Shown: positions 23,551 to 34,995, numbered from the stretch's first letter. The stretch is 64,000 nt of DNA from Hygrocybe punicea (GCA_963556145.1 OY744462.1:6696001-6760000), one strand, 5' to 3'. Numbers and translations: made by a program. The notes: a model not told the origin generated them from the letters alone.

Positions 23551-24109
23551 AGAAGAAGGTCAACACGAAGTCGCACTCAGCAGGAAAAAATGGTACGAAT
23601 CAAAAGCATATTCCTCAAGAAATCATCAAACTCCAGGGCCGACTCAAGGAGAAGGCAAGGCAAGGCAAGGCAAGTCGAGAACAACATGTTGTAAGAAGAA
23701 ATTTGACCTTGCACAGGCCAGCAAAAGGCAAAAGAGGATGAGAGGGAATGACACCAACAACGAGGAGGAAGAGTGTGCCCCTCCATCGAAGAAAGTCAAA
23801 CTAACACAAACTGAAGCGGTGAAAAATAATGTGGAGCCGCTCAAGAAGTCTGCTCAGGGCTGTAAGGCGGAGGTGAACATTCCTACTAATACACTGGAAC
23901 TGGAGAATATACCTAAGAACAGCTCAGCCCCATTAAAGAGACTCAGGAAGATCGTTGCTGACAGTGCCAGTGAGGACAACGATGAGCAGGACAACAACGA
24001 GCCTACCAGACGTCTGCCGCCAAATAGGAGAAGATTATACCAGCAGGTAAATTCAGCCAATGATGATGACGTGGATGTAGAAAGTATAGCTGAACCCATG
24101 GCGAGGGTA
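23551..24109 (+). pseudogene. Repeat-family protein gene, middle part
   Basis: After the AGAAG duplication the reading resumes as a Lys/Arg-rich segment (KVNTKSHSAGK), passes a GCAAG short tandem repeat near 23655, and continues as a low-complexity acidic/basic region to SIAEPMAR. At 24110 the large TIR element begins; its first three bases (TAA) form an immediate stop. The region is predicted to be disordered and has no identifiable domain. Confidence 0.55.
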
Positions 24110-24112
24110 TAA

Positions 24113-24689
24113 GGCATGTCATGACTCTGGGTAACCCGTGGGTCACAATGGGTTTACCCATGGGAAAACTTGTGGGTATCTTACTCGTGAGTACCATTTA
24201 CCCATTGTCTGAAATACTCACGGATCTGAGTGTCACGTATTATCTCTCAGGTACCTGTGTGAGTACTCGCAGGTCACAGCCAAAACTCATTCTCTGTAGA
24301 TACTCAAATGTTTAATTCTTAAATCATGGGAACTTAGATCATGTGATCTTAAACAACGACACGAAATGTTGACTCAACAATAACAGCAACACTCACAAGA
24401 CAAAACGGTAAGCTTTCACAGAAGCTTCACTTTACTGACATTTTATTACACAGAGAATCATGATGAGGACAGCCAGCAACAGCAGCAGCAGCGGCAGCAC
24501 CACCAATGCCCACACCAACACCTGCCAACACCCATGCCAACATCAACACCACACTCACGATGGGAACCAGGGATGGTAGCAACACAAGGACACAGCGGGG
24601 AGTGGTGCATCCACCCCCGCTGCTAAGATAAGTTTTCATTGTCATCTCTTTTATTTATCTATACTTACCCCCCACAGTTCCATGATGCC
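24113..24689. other. Left terminal arm of the large element, no gene
   Basis: The first ~180 bp share words with the right arm (CTCGTGAG, ACCCGTGG, TACTCGCAGGT) in inverted order. The remainder shows TTAAG/TCTTAA-type motifs and no ORF of note. Confidence 0.5.
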
Positions 24690-24915
24690 CACAAGCGTGG
24701 ATGTGGCAGCAGCCCATGGCAACCACAGCAGCAGCGGGAATGGCAGCAGTGGGAACGGCAACAACAGGAACAGCAGCAGCGGGAACGGCAACAGCAGGAA
24801 TGGCAGCAGTGGGAACAGCAACAGCAGGAACAGCAATAGCAGCAGCAACAATGGCAGCAACAACGGCACCGGCAGCAACACAGCAGCAACAGTGCCAGCA
24901 GCAACGCAACAGCAT
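24690..24915. repeat. CAG/AAC-rich trinucleotide-type repeat
   Basis: Interrupted runs of CAGCAGC, GGGAAC and GGCAACAGCAG keep most frames open on both strands (Gln/Ser/Asn-rich or Leu/Pro-rich). Spurious ORFs arise here. No evidence of translation. Confidence 0.8.
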
Positions 24916-24998
24916 TAGGAAAACCTGTCACTTCTTAATTGGTCTTAGAAGTCTTAATTTTAGTTTTAAGACAGCATAAGACAGATTAAGAAATGGGA

Positions 24999-25396
24999 TT
25001 ATTGTGTATTGCACGTGACCTTGTATAACGCCACAGTCACAACTTCATCCAAGGCCCTACAATCGGATGGCCATATCTCAGCAAGTTTTGCACATATCAA
25101 CTAGTGGTTTGAAATCCCCATTCCCATACCCATAACCAAGGTGTTGACCACTTATTTTTGTTCTAATATAGCCATTTCCAAATTCGAAAATTTGGCAATG
25201 GGTATGGAAGTCGGTTGGACCTTGCAGGCCACAGAGGGCATCAGCCATTGTCAAACTATGTATGTACACTCCAGTGCTTATTTGCTAGGTGCTAAAGACA
25301 TTTTTGACAGCTCACATGAGAACATGCATGGAAGTACGGTTGCACAGATCGGCACACGGCTTTCCCATCTGCAGTACATTTACTAGCATTTACTGT
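24999..25396 (+). repeat. 398-bp inverted repeat, left copy
   Basis: Reads identically to the reverse complement of 34526-34923 wherever compared, including both peptide shadows. It lies at the inner edge of the element's left arm. Homology fades on the outer side into TCTTAA-rich sequence, and on the inner side at TTTACTGT. Confidence 0.9.
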
Positions 25397-25552
25397 AGCT
25401 GTCCCCCTCTCACTAATACCTTTATTGTAGTGGGGTGTACTGTTACTCACATAGAACTATTTAATTCATATGTTCTTCCCACTAACAAAAAAATCTATGT
25501 TTCAAAGCATATCTCCTCAACAAAGGGTTTCCAAGTCACAATATCCGTGTTT

Positions 25553-27443
25553 CTACGCATACAAGTCCTCTTCAACTGTCATTGTGAATGTTCCAGCCTT
25601 CACCAACTCCAAGTCCTCTTCCGCATAACGTATTAACAAATCTGCTGTACCTTTACCAATTCCAAGCCAATCAGACAACTTTTCCACAGAAACACGTTCT
25701 CCAGTAAGCTGGTGGAGACGGCGATAACCTTCTTTATTGAATTTATCAGCATGTGCACTGAAATCTTCTCCACAGCGATCAGGATGTTGGTCGCAATAGT
25801 TCAACCAAGGAATTATCATGGGATAGTTGACTTTGATAGGCGCAACTGCTGCAGTTTGTGCTGGATTGAGAGTGGATGGTGGGCCTTGACTGTAGCCGGG
25901 CCATGTCGGGGGATATGGTGGGGGGTAATAGCCATATGGAAAACCTGGGTTGGGCAGCGGTGCCTGTGCCTGTGTCTGTGCTATTGGACGGCCGGGATTC
26001 CTGGAACGTGGTGCATTGCTGTAGAAGTTGAGTTCCGCAGGTTTCACGTCAATAGTATTGTTCCCAGGATCTCTGACCTTCAGTGAAAGGTCAGCGTCAT
26101 TTGACTGGAATAAAACAACCAAACACACGATCTTGGTGGCCCATAAATTGAGGTTACTTTCGGTAATGGGGTAGCAGGAGTTCTGGGAATCTTTCCAACA
26201 TAGGACAGGCTTGTCGGGAAGGCTATGAATGTCACACGAATGCGCTTCAATAAGTGCCCTTCTCGCTGCAACTTTTTGCTCATGGAACAAATCCCCATTG
26301 GACTTTACAATTTCCTTGTCACCGACGGTCGACGTCTTTGAAGCCCCAGGATTTTTCTGTTGATACTAATTTAGTTATGGCCGCGAGCAAAAGTGCTACA
26401 GACCTTTATATTATTTTGCACAGGATCGTCACCTTTGTTGAAGATTTGCACTGCCACAGCTTTCATTTTTCTTGCAGAACGCTGACCGTTGGTGAGCATT
26501 GCTGGGACTACCAGAGGACGAAGACGTAGCAGCATAGTGGTAAATTGTTGCTGTGAGGTGAGATCACATGACAGTGAGTCTTTATTCTCAGAGCTGAATC
26601 GATACTGTGCCCATAGTGATGTCGGATATATGTTGAGTGCCTCTGCTAGTTTTTGCTGGAAATCGCCCCAAGACAGCATTGATGACAGAATTTCCACAGT
26701 GTGTGACCCTTTCGATCTATCATTTATTTCAACGGTGAAGTTGAATGGTTCTATTAAATGTGATAATGTAAGATCATTCCCTTTCTGTTGCGGAGAAGCA
26801 ACTCACCGTCATCGTCATCATCACTTTCACTCAATTCCATTGTAATCTTCCCTTTTGCTACCTTATTGCTAGTTGTGGTCTTCAGCTTTGGCTTGAACTT
26901 GATGACATCGTTATCATCGGTCACGCACCACCTCTTGAGCTCTTCCTCCTCATCAACTCTTTCCTGGGAGTTTTCCTCTTCCTCATACTCATTGACATCA
27001 AATTCCTCACCAAATTCCTCACCAGATTCCTCGGAAACATCATCCATGGCTAACCTTTGAAGCAAGGCAGCGACTCCACTTGACGCCTTATGCCCAGGAC
27101 GCTGGACTTCGTTGACTGAGGTTTTTTCCTGGCTTTGCAGCTTTGATGCTTCTGCATTGGAATGTGCCTGTGTGGAAAGGGTATCTCCAGATTTTGAAGC
27201 GATGGAGGAACGTGATTGGGTTGTGCGTGTAGTGGTAACAAATCTCACTCTTTTCCCCAGCTCTGCAATGGCCTTGACCCCATTCATATTGTCGTTCGTT
27301 GTCTTTACCACAGGCTCCGTCTCCGTCTCTTCATCGGACACCATTGTGGGTCCATCTGGCACAGAAGTGGCAGGCCCTTGGGTGGTGCGCCGTCGTTTTG
27401 CTTTGGTTTCCTCCTTACGTTGTTTCACAGCTTTCTGTCCCAT
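25553..27443 (-). CDS. Cargo accessory protein (acidic N-terminus, beta-grasp-like, Pro-rich, helical C-terminus)
   Basis: Three exons read without stops. Exon 1 (27443 to about 26812) starts MGQKAVKQRKEETK, with a basic then strongly acidic region ending in SESDDDDD before a GTGAGT donor. Exon 2 (about 26751-26405) holds a region starting PFNFTVEIND that looks beta-grasp/PB1-like (SMLSWGDFQQKLAEAL, YRFSSENK). Exon 3 (about 26357-25553) has a Cys/His/Trp segment (HSCDIHSLP, LCWKD, LNLWATKI), a Pro/Tyr-rich linker (YGYYPPPYPPTWPGY) and a helical C-terminus (LSDWLGIGKGTADLLIRYAE). The same architecture occurs at 9771-11255. Function is unknown. Because it is intact and linked to transposase genes twice, a role in transposon biology is a reasonable guess. 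Confidence 0.75.
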
Positions 27444-27583
27444 ATCAGCAAAGAGAGAGAGATGCGAGGGAGCCTACGTGAGACGCGAGAGAAAAACTTG
27501 TGTACTAACACATATTTAGTATCTCGCCTATTTTTATTTGTACCATTTGACAAAACAAAACGTCACTGAAATACTGCACATTT

Positions 27584-29374
27584 TAATAATATGAATCATG
27601 GGGTTCAGATGGAGGGAACTGCAGCATCAGCCTGGCATCCTGAAGCTCTGAACATTCACCTATTCCCCTGCAGTTATGGAGAGTCGCATGTGAGAAGTCC
27701 AGTACGCGGATGGCGCCTGTGGGAGATAAGACCACATTGTCAGGACGTAAGTCTTGGTGGAAAACTCCTGCCTGATGAAGTAACAGGAGAGTAGCCCAAA
27801 GATCTGACCTAAAAAGAGTAAAGTAGATGTGATAGTCTAGTATAGGTGGGGACATACCGCTGACGCAATGTAAGGTCAGAGAAGGACCTAAATTTCTCTC
27901 CTGCATATTGCATGACCAGCACAAGAAGATGCCCACTGACATAGAGACCATGCACAGATGGTATTGCTGAGCCCTGAAGTGCTGTGAGATCTGCATATAT
28001 TCTGGCTTCGTGATATAGCAGTTCCTGAGACGGCCCATCCACCACAACCTTTCCAACAATGTCTTCTTGTTGTATATCAGCGTAATGCCCTCTGAATACA
28101 TTCCCAACTGATCCCCTCTCCAGATATGTTGTAAGAATAAGTTTTCGGCATTGCTGACATTGCCAAGGAAGTGACTTCAGAACTCGCGTTGCCTTGTGCA
28201 GCCACTGCTTGAAGGTGGAGGGAGGAGGCCCACGCATGTGCAAAGAAGACATGACGTTGCAAAGACTCAGCACGTACGTCTCCTGTTGACATCGATCGAG
28301 ATCGAATGTTAGCCCTAAATTTTCAGCCTAAAATGACCTTTGATTGAGACGAAGCGATTGATGGAAAGAAAAGCACCTGTAAAGTTACACCAGGAAATAT
28401 TGTTGCCAGCTTAGCAGCATTTGCATGGACGTTTGCGTTAGCTGTTTTCATTGCGTGTCGTGTACGGCCTAATGACGTTACCAATGAGATTGTAGGAACT
28501 TGGACATGCTGCGGCACGTCCAAGACCTTGGCACCCACACCCAACAGACAGTAAATGATTAGGGGCATAAATGGCGTTGTCGCATCCAGGATATGCAGAA
28601 TATCTGAGCACAGAAGGCCGTGCAGGGGCCCTCCAGGGATTGGGCAAAGAGTGAAGAGCATGTACCGATCACCTCCAAAGAGCAGAGCATATGGTATCTT
28701 TTTCAGATCTGACAGCATAGATATCCCAATCTGGGGGTACAAATGGTGAGGTGAGCGTTTCCTGTAGGTTCAGATCAGCACACCTTAAATATTATGGAGC
28801 GATGCCCTGTCTCACTAGGGCTCAGCTCCAGAACTGTACTGTTACGACCAAGCTGTAATATATTCGTCGCATGATGTGAAAATGCTGTCCAGCTCTTGAA
28901 CTCGACGTGAAGCTGTGCGTCCGCGTCTCGGTGTGGGCGATAGGTTCCATCAGGAATCTGGTTGAACAGTGTGTTATGTGTGGTAGTCACAGGCTGCGAC
29001 GGATTACTGTCCACCTCCTCCACTGCACAGCTGATGGGGTTGAAAGCACGATGGAAAAGGAGGTTGGATGATGTTTCATGGTCTAGGACATAACCCCTCA
29101 GGGACCTCTCCAGTCCTGCAACGGCTTGAATGAGCACTGCAGAGGGGGCTAGCTGTCTGCCAGGTGCAGTTTGCAGGTAGGCTTGAAGCGACACCAGCAT
29201 GCGATGGGGTAAAGATGGATCACATATGATGAAAGCGGGACGGCCTTCCTGATTGGGGGGTGGTATGCCGACCTGGTACGGGGCCGTGGAGGTTGAAGTC
29301 GGTACCTTGGTGAATTCATGCTCTGAGGGCAGAGGAAAGATCATACTGGGGATGAAAGTCGCCAGGGTTGACAT
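27584..29374 (-). CDS. Protein-kinase-like cargo gene
   Basis: Four main exon blocks on the minus strand (29374 to ~28795, ~28735-28380, ~28285-27860, ~27809-27584) give a protein of about 450 residues starting MSTLATFIPSM. The N-terminal 330 residues have no recognised fold. The C-terminal part has kinase landmarks in order: a glycine-rich loop (ERGSVGNVFRG), a lysine strand (VGKVVVD), a helix Glu (LLYHEARIY), the catalytic loop HQDLRPDNVVL and, in place of DFG, VLDFSHA. Such divergent kinase-like genes are numerous in mushroom genomes. Catalytic Asp and Asn remain, so activity is possible. Being inside a TIR element, it is likely captured cargo. Exon edges are approximate. Confidence 0.65.
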
Positions 29375-29590
29375 GGTGCCTTTGCCTTTTCCATGGAGAT
29401 AGGTGAGTTCAAGTTTACAGTACGTAGAAAGTTTAGCATTCACTCTTACCTACTGGCTCTTTCACCTTTGTCGGTCTTGCAGCCAAGATCCTTTTATGTG
29501 GGATGACGGCGTATGATAAGTATTTTGAGCATTCTGTCGAACACTTTCGGTCTCGCGGGCCCAGTGGAGCGGCTGATGCATCAGGGGGTG

Positions 29591-29640
29591 TCCCAAAAAG
29601 GTGCACGTTTTACGGCGATAAAACGTGCACCTTTTTGGGA
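29591..29640. repeat. Perfect 22-bp-arm hairpin with 6-nt loop
   Basis: The arm TCCCAAAAAGGTGCACGTTT(TA) is exactly mirrored after the loop CGGCGA. It lies between the kinase-like gene and the tandem repeats. It could be a fold-back mini-element or a transposon end junction. Confidence 0.9.
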
Positions 29641-29761
29641 CTGCTTCCGGTACTGATGGACTTTTCACCGAAGGAGCTCTTGGACATGCTCCAGTTCCTC
29701 CATCAATCTGCCGACAGTCTGCCACCAGGTATATTTGCCATATACCAAAAGCTCTATGCCT

Positions 29762-30480
29762 TCGGTAACCATGTGCATTCTGCAAGTCCGGTCTCTCGGA
29801 ATGACACAGACCCAACGCATTCTGCCACTCTGGTGAGTCCACTGGACCATGACTGCCTTCCACGGCTGAACTTTCACATGTCCAGCTCCGGTCCTTCTCA
29901 TGGGATGCTGACCACACACATTCTGCCAGTGCAGTGAGTCCATGTCCATGTGGACGCAGCCTTTGCGACCATTCCCTTCACACATCAGGCTCAAGTCCTT
30001 CTCACAGAATGCAGACGGTGACCGCACACATTCTGCCAGTCCAGGGAGTCCATTTTGTGGTAGCTTTCCTTCACCCACCCAGGTCGTCTCCTCAGCGTTT
30101 GGAGTTTTTCCTTCGACGCCCGAACCTTCACACATCGCGCTGGACTCCCTGCAGAATGCCAGTGCAAATACGGTGAGCAACATTCCCTGTTTCCCTTTTT
30201 TTCTAAGTTCTTCCTTCATTGTCCAACCTTCCATACATCCAGATCCAGATCCACACCAACCACGCGCATTCTGCCAGTCCAGGGAGTCCATTTTGTGGTA
30301 GCCTTCCTTCACCCACCCAGGGCGTCTCCTCAGCATTTGGAGTTTTTCCTTCGACGCCTGAACCTTCACACATCGTGCTGGACTCCCTGCAGAATGCCAG
30401 TGCCAATACGGTGAGCAACATTCCCCGTTTCCCTTTTTTTCTAAGTTCTTCCTCCATACATCCAGATCCACACCGACCAC
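29762..30480. repeat. Tandem repeat block, ~238-bp unit plus diverged copies
   Basis: CCAGGGAGTCCATTTTGTGG occurs at 30041 and again at 30279, and the following ~180 bp repeat closely. Shorter, diverged relatives of the CACATTCTGCCAGTCC word occur upstream from 29770. Long minus-strand ORFs here come from the repetition. The block separates the minus-strand cargo genes from the plus-strand TET/JBP-like gene. Confidence 0.8.
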
Positions 30481-30507
30481 GCGCATTCTTACACTGCCCA
30501 AAACCAA

Positions 30508-33113
30508 TTGGATCGAAGGGAGCGACGCCGTTCAAACCGTATTGGGGAGCGGGAAGGTTGTGGTGCTGGGGCGGGCGCATATGCGGTTCACAGGGTTGGG
30601 GAATGCAATCGTGGTGGTACGAAGCACAAGAAAAAGAACAAAGGGAAGAAGCAGCAGAAAGCTTGGGAGGTCATTGAGAAGCCTGTCAGCACTTTGGGAG
30701 GACGTGCCGCAGAGGCTATCTCCAATTTATCACAGGATGCTATCAGCAATTTGTTGAATGTATCAACCCAGAAATGGATGCAGTCAATGCGAGCTTTGGT
30801 GGCAGGTGGGGCATGGGAGGGTGAGAATGGTGCTTTCGTGACGGACTCTCTGCAGTCCGTGGTCCGGCGTTGCCAACGCAGCCTGGAAATGGCCACTGGG
30901 CTGGAATTCATTACTATGATTAATATGCTGCAGCTAGCAGCAAAAGCAGACTGGTGGGTCCTTCTTATGTTGACACGCTGTGTCTTATCAGCTTCCTGTA
31001 GCATCTTGAGGACGAACAGGTATAAGTCAGTGGCTAATGTCTACAATCTTCACTTAATGGGGATGGATGGTGGCCCGTCATTATCAACCTTTCGCACATG
31101 GGTAGGAATCGGTACGAAGTTTGCTTCCATTGCCGGTGCTGGTGAGCTTCCTCTTACTGTCATGCACGGTCCATGCTAAGGTTGTCTCACAGGATCTATA
31201 TACTTTCTGATGATTATTGCAGCGAACAACTGCAGGGCTGAGATTTCGCAGATGAAGTTTGATGAGATTTACGCCATATCAAATACTCTTCGCTGGCCTG
31301 ATCCTGGTGAGTAGCTCCCTCTGTGCACAACTGTTTATCTCATAGAGTTTGACCTACCAAACGCTTTAGAAACGGATGCAGGGAAGGATGTTTGTGAACG
31401 TCTAATTCCTCTCATAGACTACCTACGACGTCACATCCCTTTGAGACTTTCCACTATGTTCTCACCAAGTTTGCTTCATGATATGGATTTGAAGGGAGAC
31501 ATAGACTGCTCGGACTTGGATGTGTCTGATCATTTCTTCGACAGCATCCAAAAAAAGTAAGTGATCAGGGTTTAATAGGTGTAATAGTAATAATATTTTG
31601 TCAGCTCTTTTCTGTCCCTCACGCGGAACCGTGAAATCTGGGCACGGTGTCTGGAGCCTCTAATGGGACGTTTGGTGGTGCCTGCACAACTCCATATTAT
31701 GAATCAAAACCCACTCCATTCTTACATGTCCTCAAGGCAATTGAACATGGACGAACGGCCGTTGTCACCATTCTCGGATGCAGGCAGTGACATTCAGAAC
31801 CATGTTCAGCATCAGCTCAGCTTGGGTAGCGTCGTACAGGCCCCTCCGCTGTGCGGTTTTCTGGTTCCTGACCCCGTGTCCCCGAACTACATGGTTCTTA
31901 ACACTAGATTTGTTATGGATGCTAGACAGAACAAGACAGTCCCATACCCAAGAGAATATGAGGCAAGGAAAGCATATACAGATCAGCAAAGACTGTACGC
32001 TCTCAATGCCCAGGTTCCCAAGGGTAGTGATGATTTTGCCCGTATGGTAAGGGTTATATGAACTTGAGAGTGGGGCAGAATTGATGTGACCTTGATAGAT
32101 TTCTGAGCTATATGATGAGAGCGGTGTCAAGGGCCCAAATAGATATGTTTTGATGGATGAAAATATTTTTGATGGGTGAGTTTTGTTTCTCCTTGTGTTA
32201 TATTGGCCACCGACATCAGCATGGTTGCAGCAAAGACGTCCGTCTCAATTGCTCTGATGGATCACTGGCTGCATTCATCTGGGGAGATATGCCACAGGAC
32301 ATGCGCTCGTCCCTCGAACGGAACATACGCAATGCTTTGCTTGTGGAGAGTGGCCCTTCCCTGGTTTATACTGATAGTTCTGAGGCTTCAAGTGGCGTCA
32401 AGTTTCCTGCTATTCACTTTGATGTGTATATGAGAAATGGACCGCGTGTGCGTTCATGGCTGACAGTTATCACACAGTTACTAATACATTGGAACAGGGA
32501 GATGGTGTGCCCCATGATGTGCACCCATATCTGCTACGTCGCAAAGGGTGCTCAAAGACCAATTACTATCAACTCATGCCACGCGTCTCTGAGGAACTCA
32601 AGGAACATGCGCGTGAATATACAAACCTTTGCAATACTTTTGAGGATTTTTTTTTGTGGGTAGAAGGAAAGGTCGGTGTCGAATCAAGGTCATTCATTTG
32701 GTGTGCTCATACATTCCTCTCAGCTTATTGAGCACCTGCCTGAAATGTACGAGGACCTGTCTATGTTCGTGGATGTGCTCCCAGGGAAGGAAGCATCCCC
32801 CGTTCATCCATTCAGTGGCTTTGTTCTGAACATCAATGTCATCACACGTTGCCACAGGGATGTAAAGGATCGATGTGTTTGTCTTGTTTTGGTGATAGGT
32901 GACCATTCTGGTGGTGAGCTTTGTTTGCTTGAGCTGGGCTTGGTGGTACGCTTGAGGAACGGAGACATAGCTCTCTTTCCCTCTGCCCACATTACTCACT
33001 TCAATCTCCACTACAAAGGCATCAGGGCATCAATTGTTCTCCATTCAGACCATGCAGGGCAGAGTTGGGTGGAGCATCGTAATCATTGGATAGGCCATCA
33101 TTATATGTATTAG
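30508..33113 (+). CDS. TET/JBP-type 2-oxoglutarate/Fe(II) dioxygenase carried in the element
   Basis: Exons spread over 2.6 kb end in a clear dioxygenase domain. A hydrophobic strand precedes INVITRCHRDVKDR (iron ligands His codon 32853 and Asp two codons on), then IGDHSGGELCLLELG, RLRNGDIALFPS, and ITHFNLHYKGIRASIVLHSD (distal His at 32997, 2-oxoglutarate-binding Arg at 33024). HxD...H with Arg nine residues further is the double-stranded beta-helix dioxygenase signature, and the THFN/VLHSD style matches fungal TET/JBP proteins that oxidise 5-methylcytosine. Upstream blocks include a Lys-rich N-terminus, SNLSQDAISNLL and VPYPREYEARKAY. Two frames are open at 32200-32450, so an exon border or a frameshift there is unresolved, and the start is uncertain. 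TET/JBP genes riding on DNA transposons are known in mushrooms. Activity on DNA is inferred. Confidence 0.75.
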
Positions 33114-33210
33114 GTATCCGAAAGTGATGTCATTATCTTCCTTGTGAGATAAGGTCCAAATTACCAAAAGAAGCAATTCAACTTGTTGACTTGGATCAAC
33201 CATCTATGCC

Positions 33211-34389
33211 ATGGTTGCTGGCAAACCGATCCCTGAGGAAGTCCATTGGATTGTCATTCGTCTTAGTATATCCATGGGGCCCAAGGAGATTTCCATGTAC
33301 ACTGATCTAGGATTGTGCTCTGTCCGGAAGATACTTGCGCATTTCAGAAAAACAGGCAATGTCAATGTACCAAAATGATTGAGGCCTCAAATACATCGTT
33401 CACTATGTGACTATGATATACAGGTTTGTGGGCTTGTTTCTTCAGTCAACTATACTCTGCTTAAGCAAATTGTCTAGCACATGTTTGCAACATTGAATCA
33501 AACTCCAGATCTTTATCTGGATGAGCTTCGGACAGAGTTGGAGGATGTGTGTGATGTATCGGTATCAACATCAACAATATGGCGTACCCTTATAAAAGGT
33601 GGGTATACCATAAAGAAGGTGTGTAGTTGACATTCTCATTCACAAAACCTGTGGTCATCATTGATAGCTTTCACGTGTCGCAATGGAGCGAAGTGCTGAG
33701 AAACGTGCAGAATTTGCTGCACGTATTGGAACATATGATGCAGAGCAGCTTGTTTTCGTTGATGAGAGTGCTGTGGATCGCCGGACAACCTATCGTGGAC
33801 ACGCATGGGCAATACGTGGTAGAAAAGCGTCACGCAAAGCCTTCTTCTGCCGTGGACGACGGCAAGTATTGCCTATTCACTGACAGCTTCTCTTCTAACT
33901 TTTATGATCACAGATTCTCAGTGTTACCTGGATTATCACTCAACGATGGAATTATACATTGCGACATCGTGGAAGGTGCTTTTGACTCACAACTTTTCTA
34001 TACCTTTATTGGACGTCTGCTGGACCAAATGGAACCATTTCCTGCTCCAAAATCAGTCATTGTTATGGACAACTGTCGTATTCATAAACACCCAGAGATT
34101 TTGGAGCTCATTGAGTCACAGTAAGCAATCATTTGCCCAGATTGATCTCTACTAAAATATATTCAGCGGCATGCGTTATGAATTCTTGCCACCATACTCC
34201 CCTGACTACAACCCCATCGAACTAGCCTTCTCAGCAATGAAATACCGCCTACGTCGTCGTGGTGAATATACCCGTTTGGCAATGACTGAGTTGTCCAATA
34301 CGGAGATATATTGTACACTGCTTGAAGCTCTTTATCAGACTACTGAGGCTGATGTATTTGGATGGTTCCGCCATTGCGGTTATGTATGA
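33211..34389 (+). pseudogene. Tc1/IS630-type DD34E transposase with one in-frame stop
   Basis: Five exons (33211-33423, 33478-33618, 33668-33861, 33914-34120, 34167-34389) give 326 codons. The acidic residues lie in FVDESAVD, VMDNCRIHK and PPYSPDYNPIELA (34 residues between second Asp and Glu), and the protein ends WFRHCGYV. Exons 2, 3 and 5 have the same lengths (141, 194, 223 nt) as in the transposase at 8467-9665. Exon 3 ends at a GC donor (CG|GCAAGT). The only defect seen is a TGA at 33376-33378. It lies 137 bp inside the right inner inverted repeat, in a position fitting a resident transposase. It could be a recent pseudogene, or the stop could be a sequencing error. Confidence 0.82.
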
Positions 34390-34525
34390 TATCTGATACC
34401 CTATGTAAATTTCCAGACAGTGAATTCATGTCATGTAAGAATATGCAGATGGGGAGAAGAATGAAAGCAAGATAGCTCCCTGTGGATCTAAAACAGATGA
34501 GTACCAGGGGGGGACAGCTGAAACC

Positions 34526-34923
34526 ACAGTAAATGCTAGTAAATGTACTGCAGATGGGAAAGCCGTGTGCCGATCTGTGCAACCGTACTTCCATGCATGT
34601 TCTCATGTGAGCTGTCAAAAATGTCTTTAGCACCTAGCAAATAAGCACTGGAGTGTACATACATAGTTTGACAATGGCTGATGCCCTCTGTGGCCTGCAA
34701 GGTCCAACCGACTTCCATACCCATTGCCAAATTTTCGAATTTGGAAATGGCTATATTAGAACAAAAATAAGTGGTCAACACCTTGGTTATGGGTATGGGA
34801 ATGGGGATTTCAAACCACTAGTTGATATGTGCAAAACTTGCTGAGATATGGCCATCCGATTGTAGGGCCTTGGATGAAGTTGTGACTGTGGCGTTATACA
34901 AGGTCACGTGCAATACACAATAA
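34526..34923 (-). repeat. 398-bp inverted repeat, right copy
   Basis: Reverse complement of 24999-25396. It starts 137 bp after the Tc1-like transposase stop codon. Its outer side continues into AAGATCTTAAG-type sequence up to the solo LTR. Confidence 0.9.
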
Positions 34924-34995
34924 CTTATTCTCTCTTATTTTGGTCTTGATTTTAAGAATAAGACATATTAAGATCTTAAGTAACACATGGTTTTC

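Noticed and set aside
24639..24979. Leu/Pro-, Cys- or Gln-rich ORFs in five frames
   Set aside because: By-products of the CAG/AAC-rich repeat.
29665..30507. 280-residue minus-strand ORF
   Set aside because: Consists of repeated blocks copied from the 238-bp tandem repeat; no recognisable domain.
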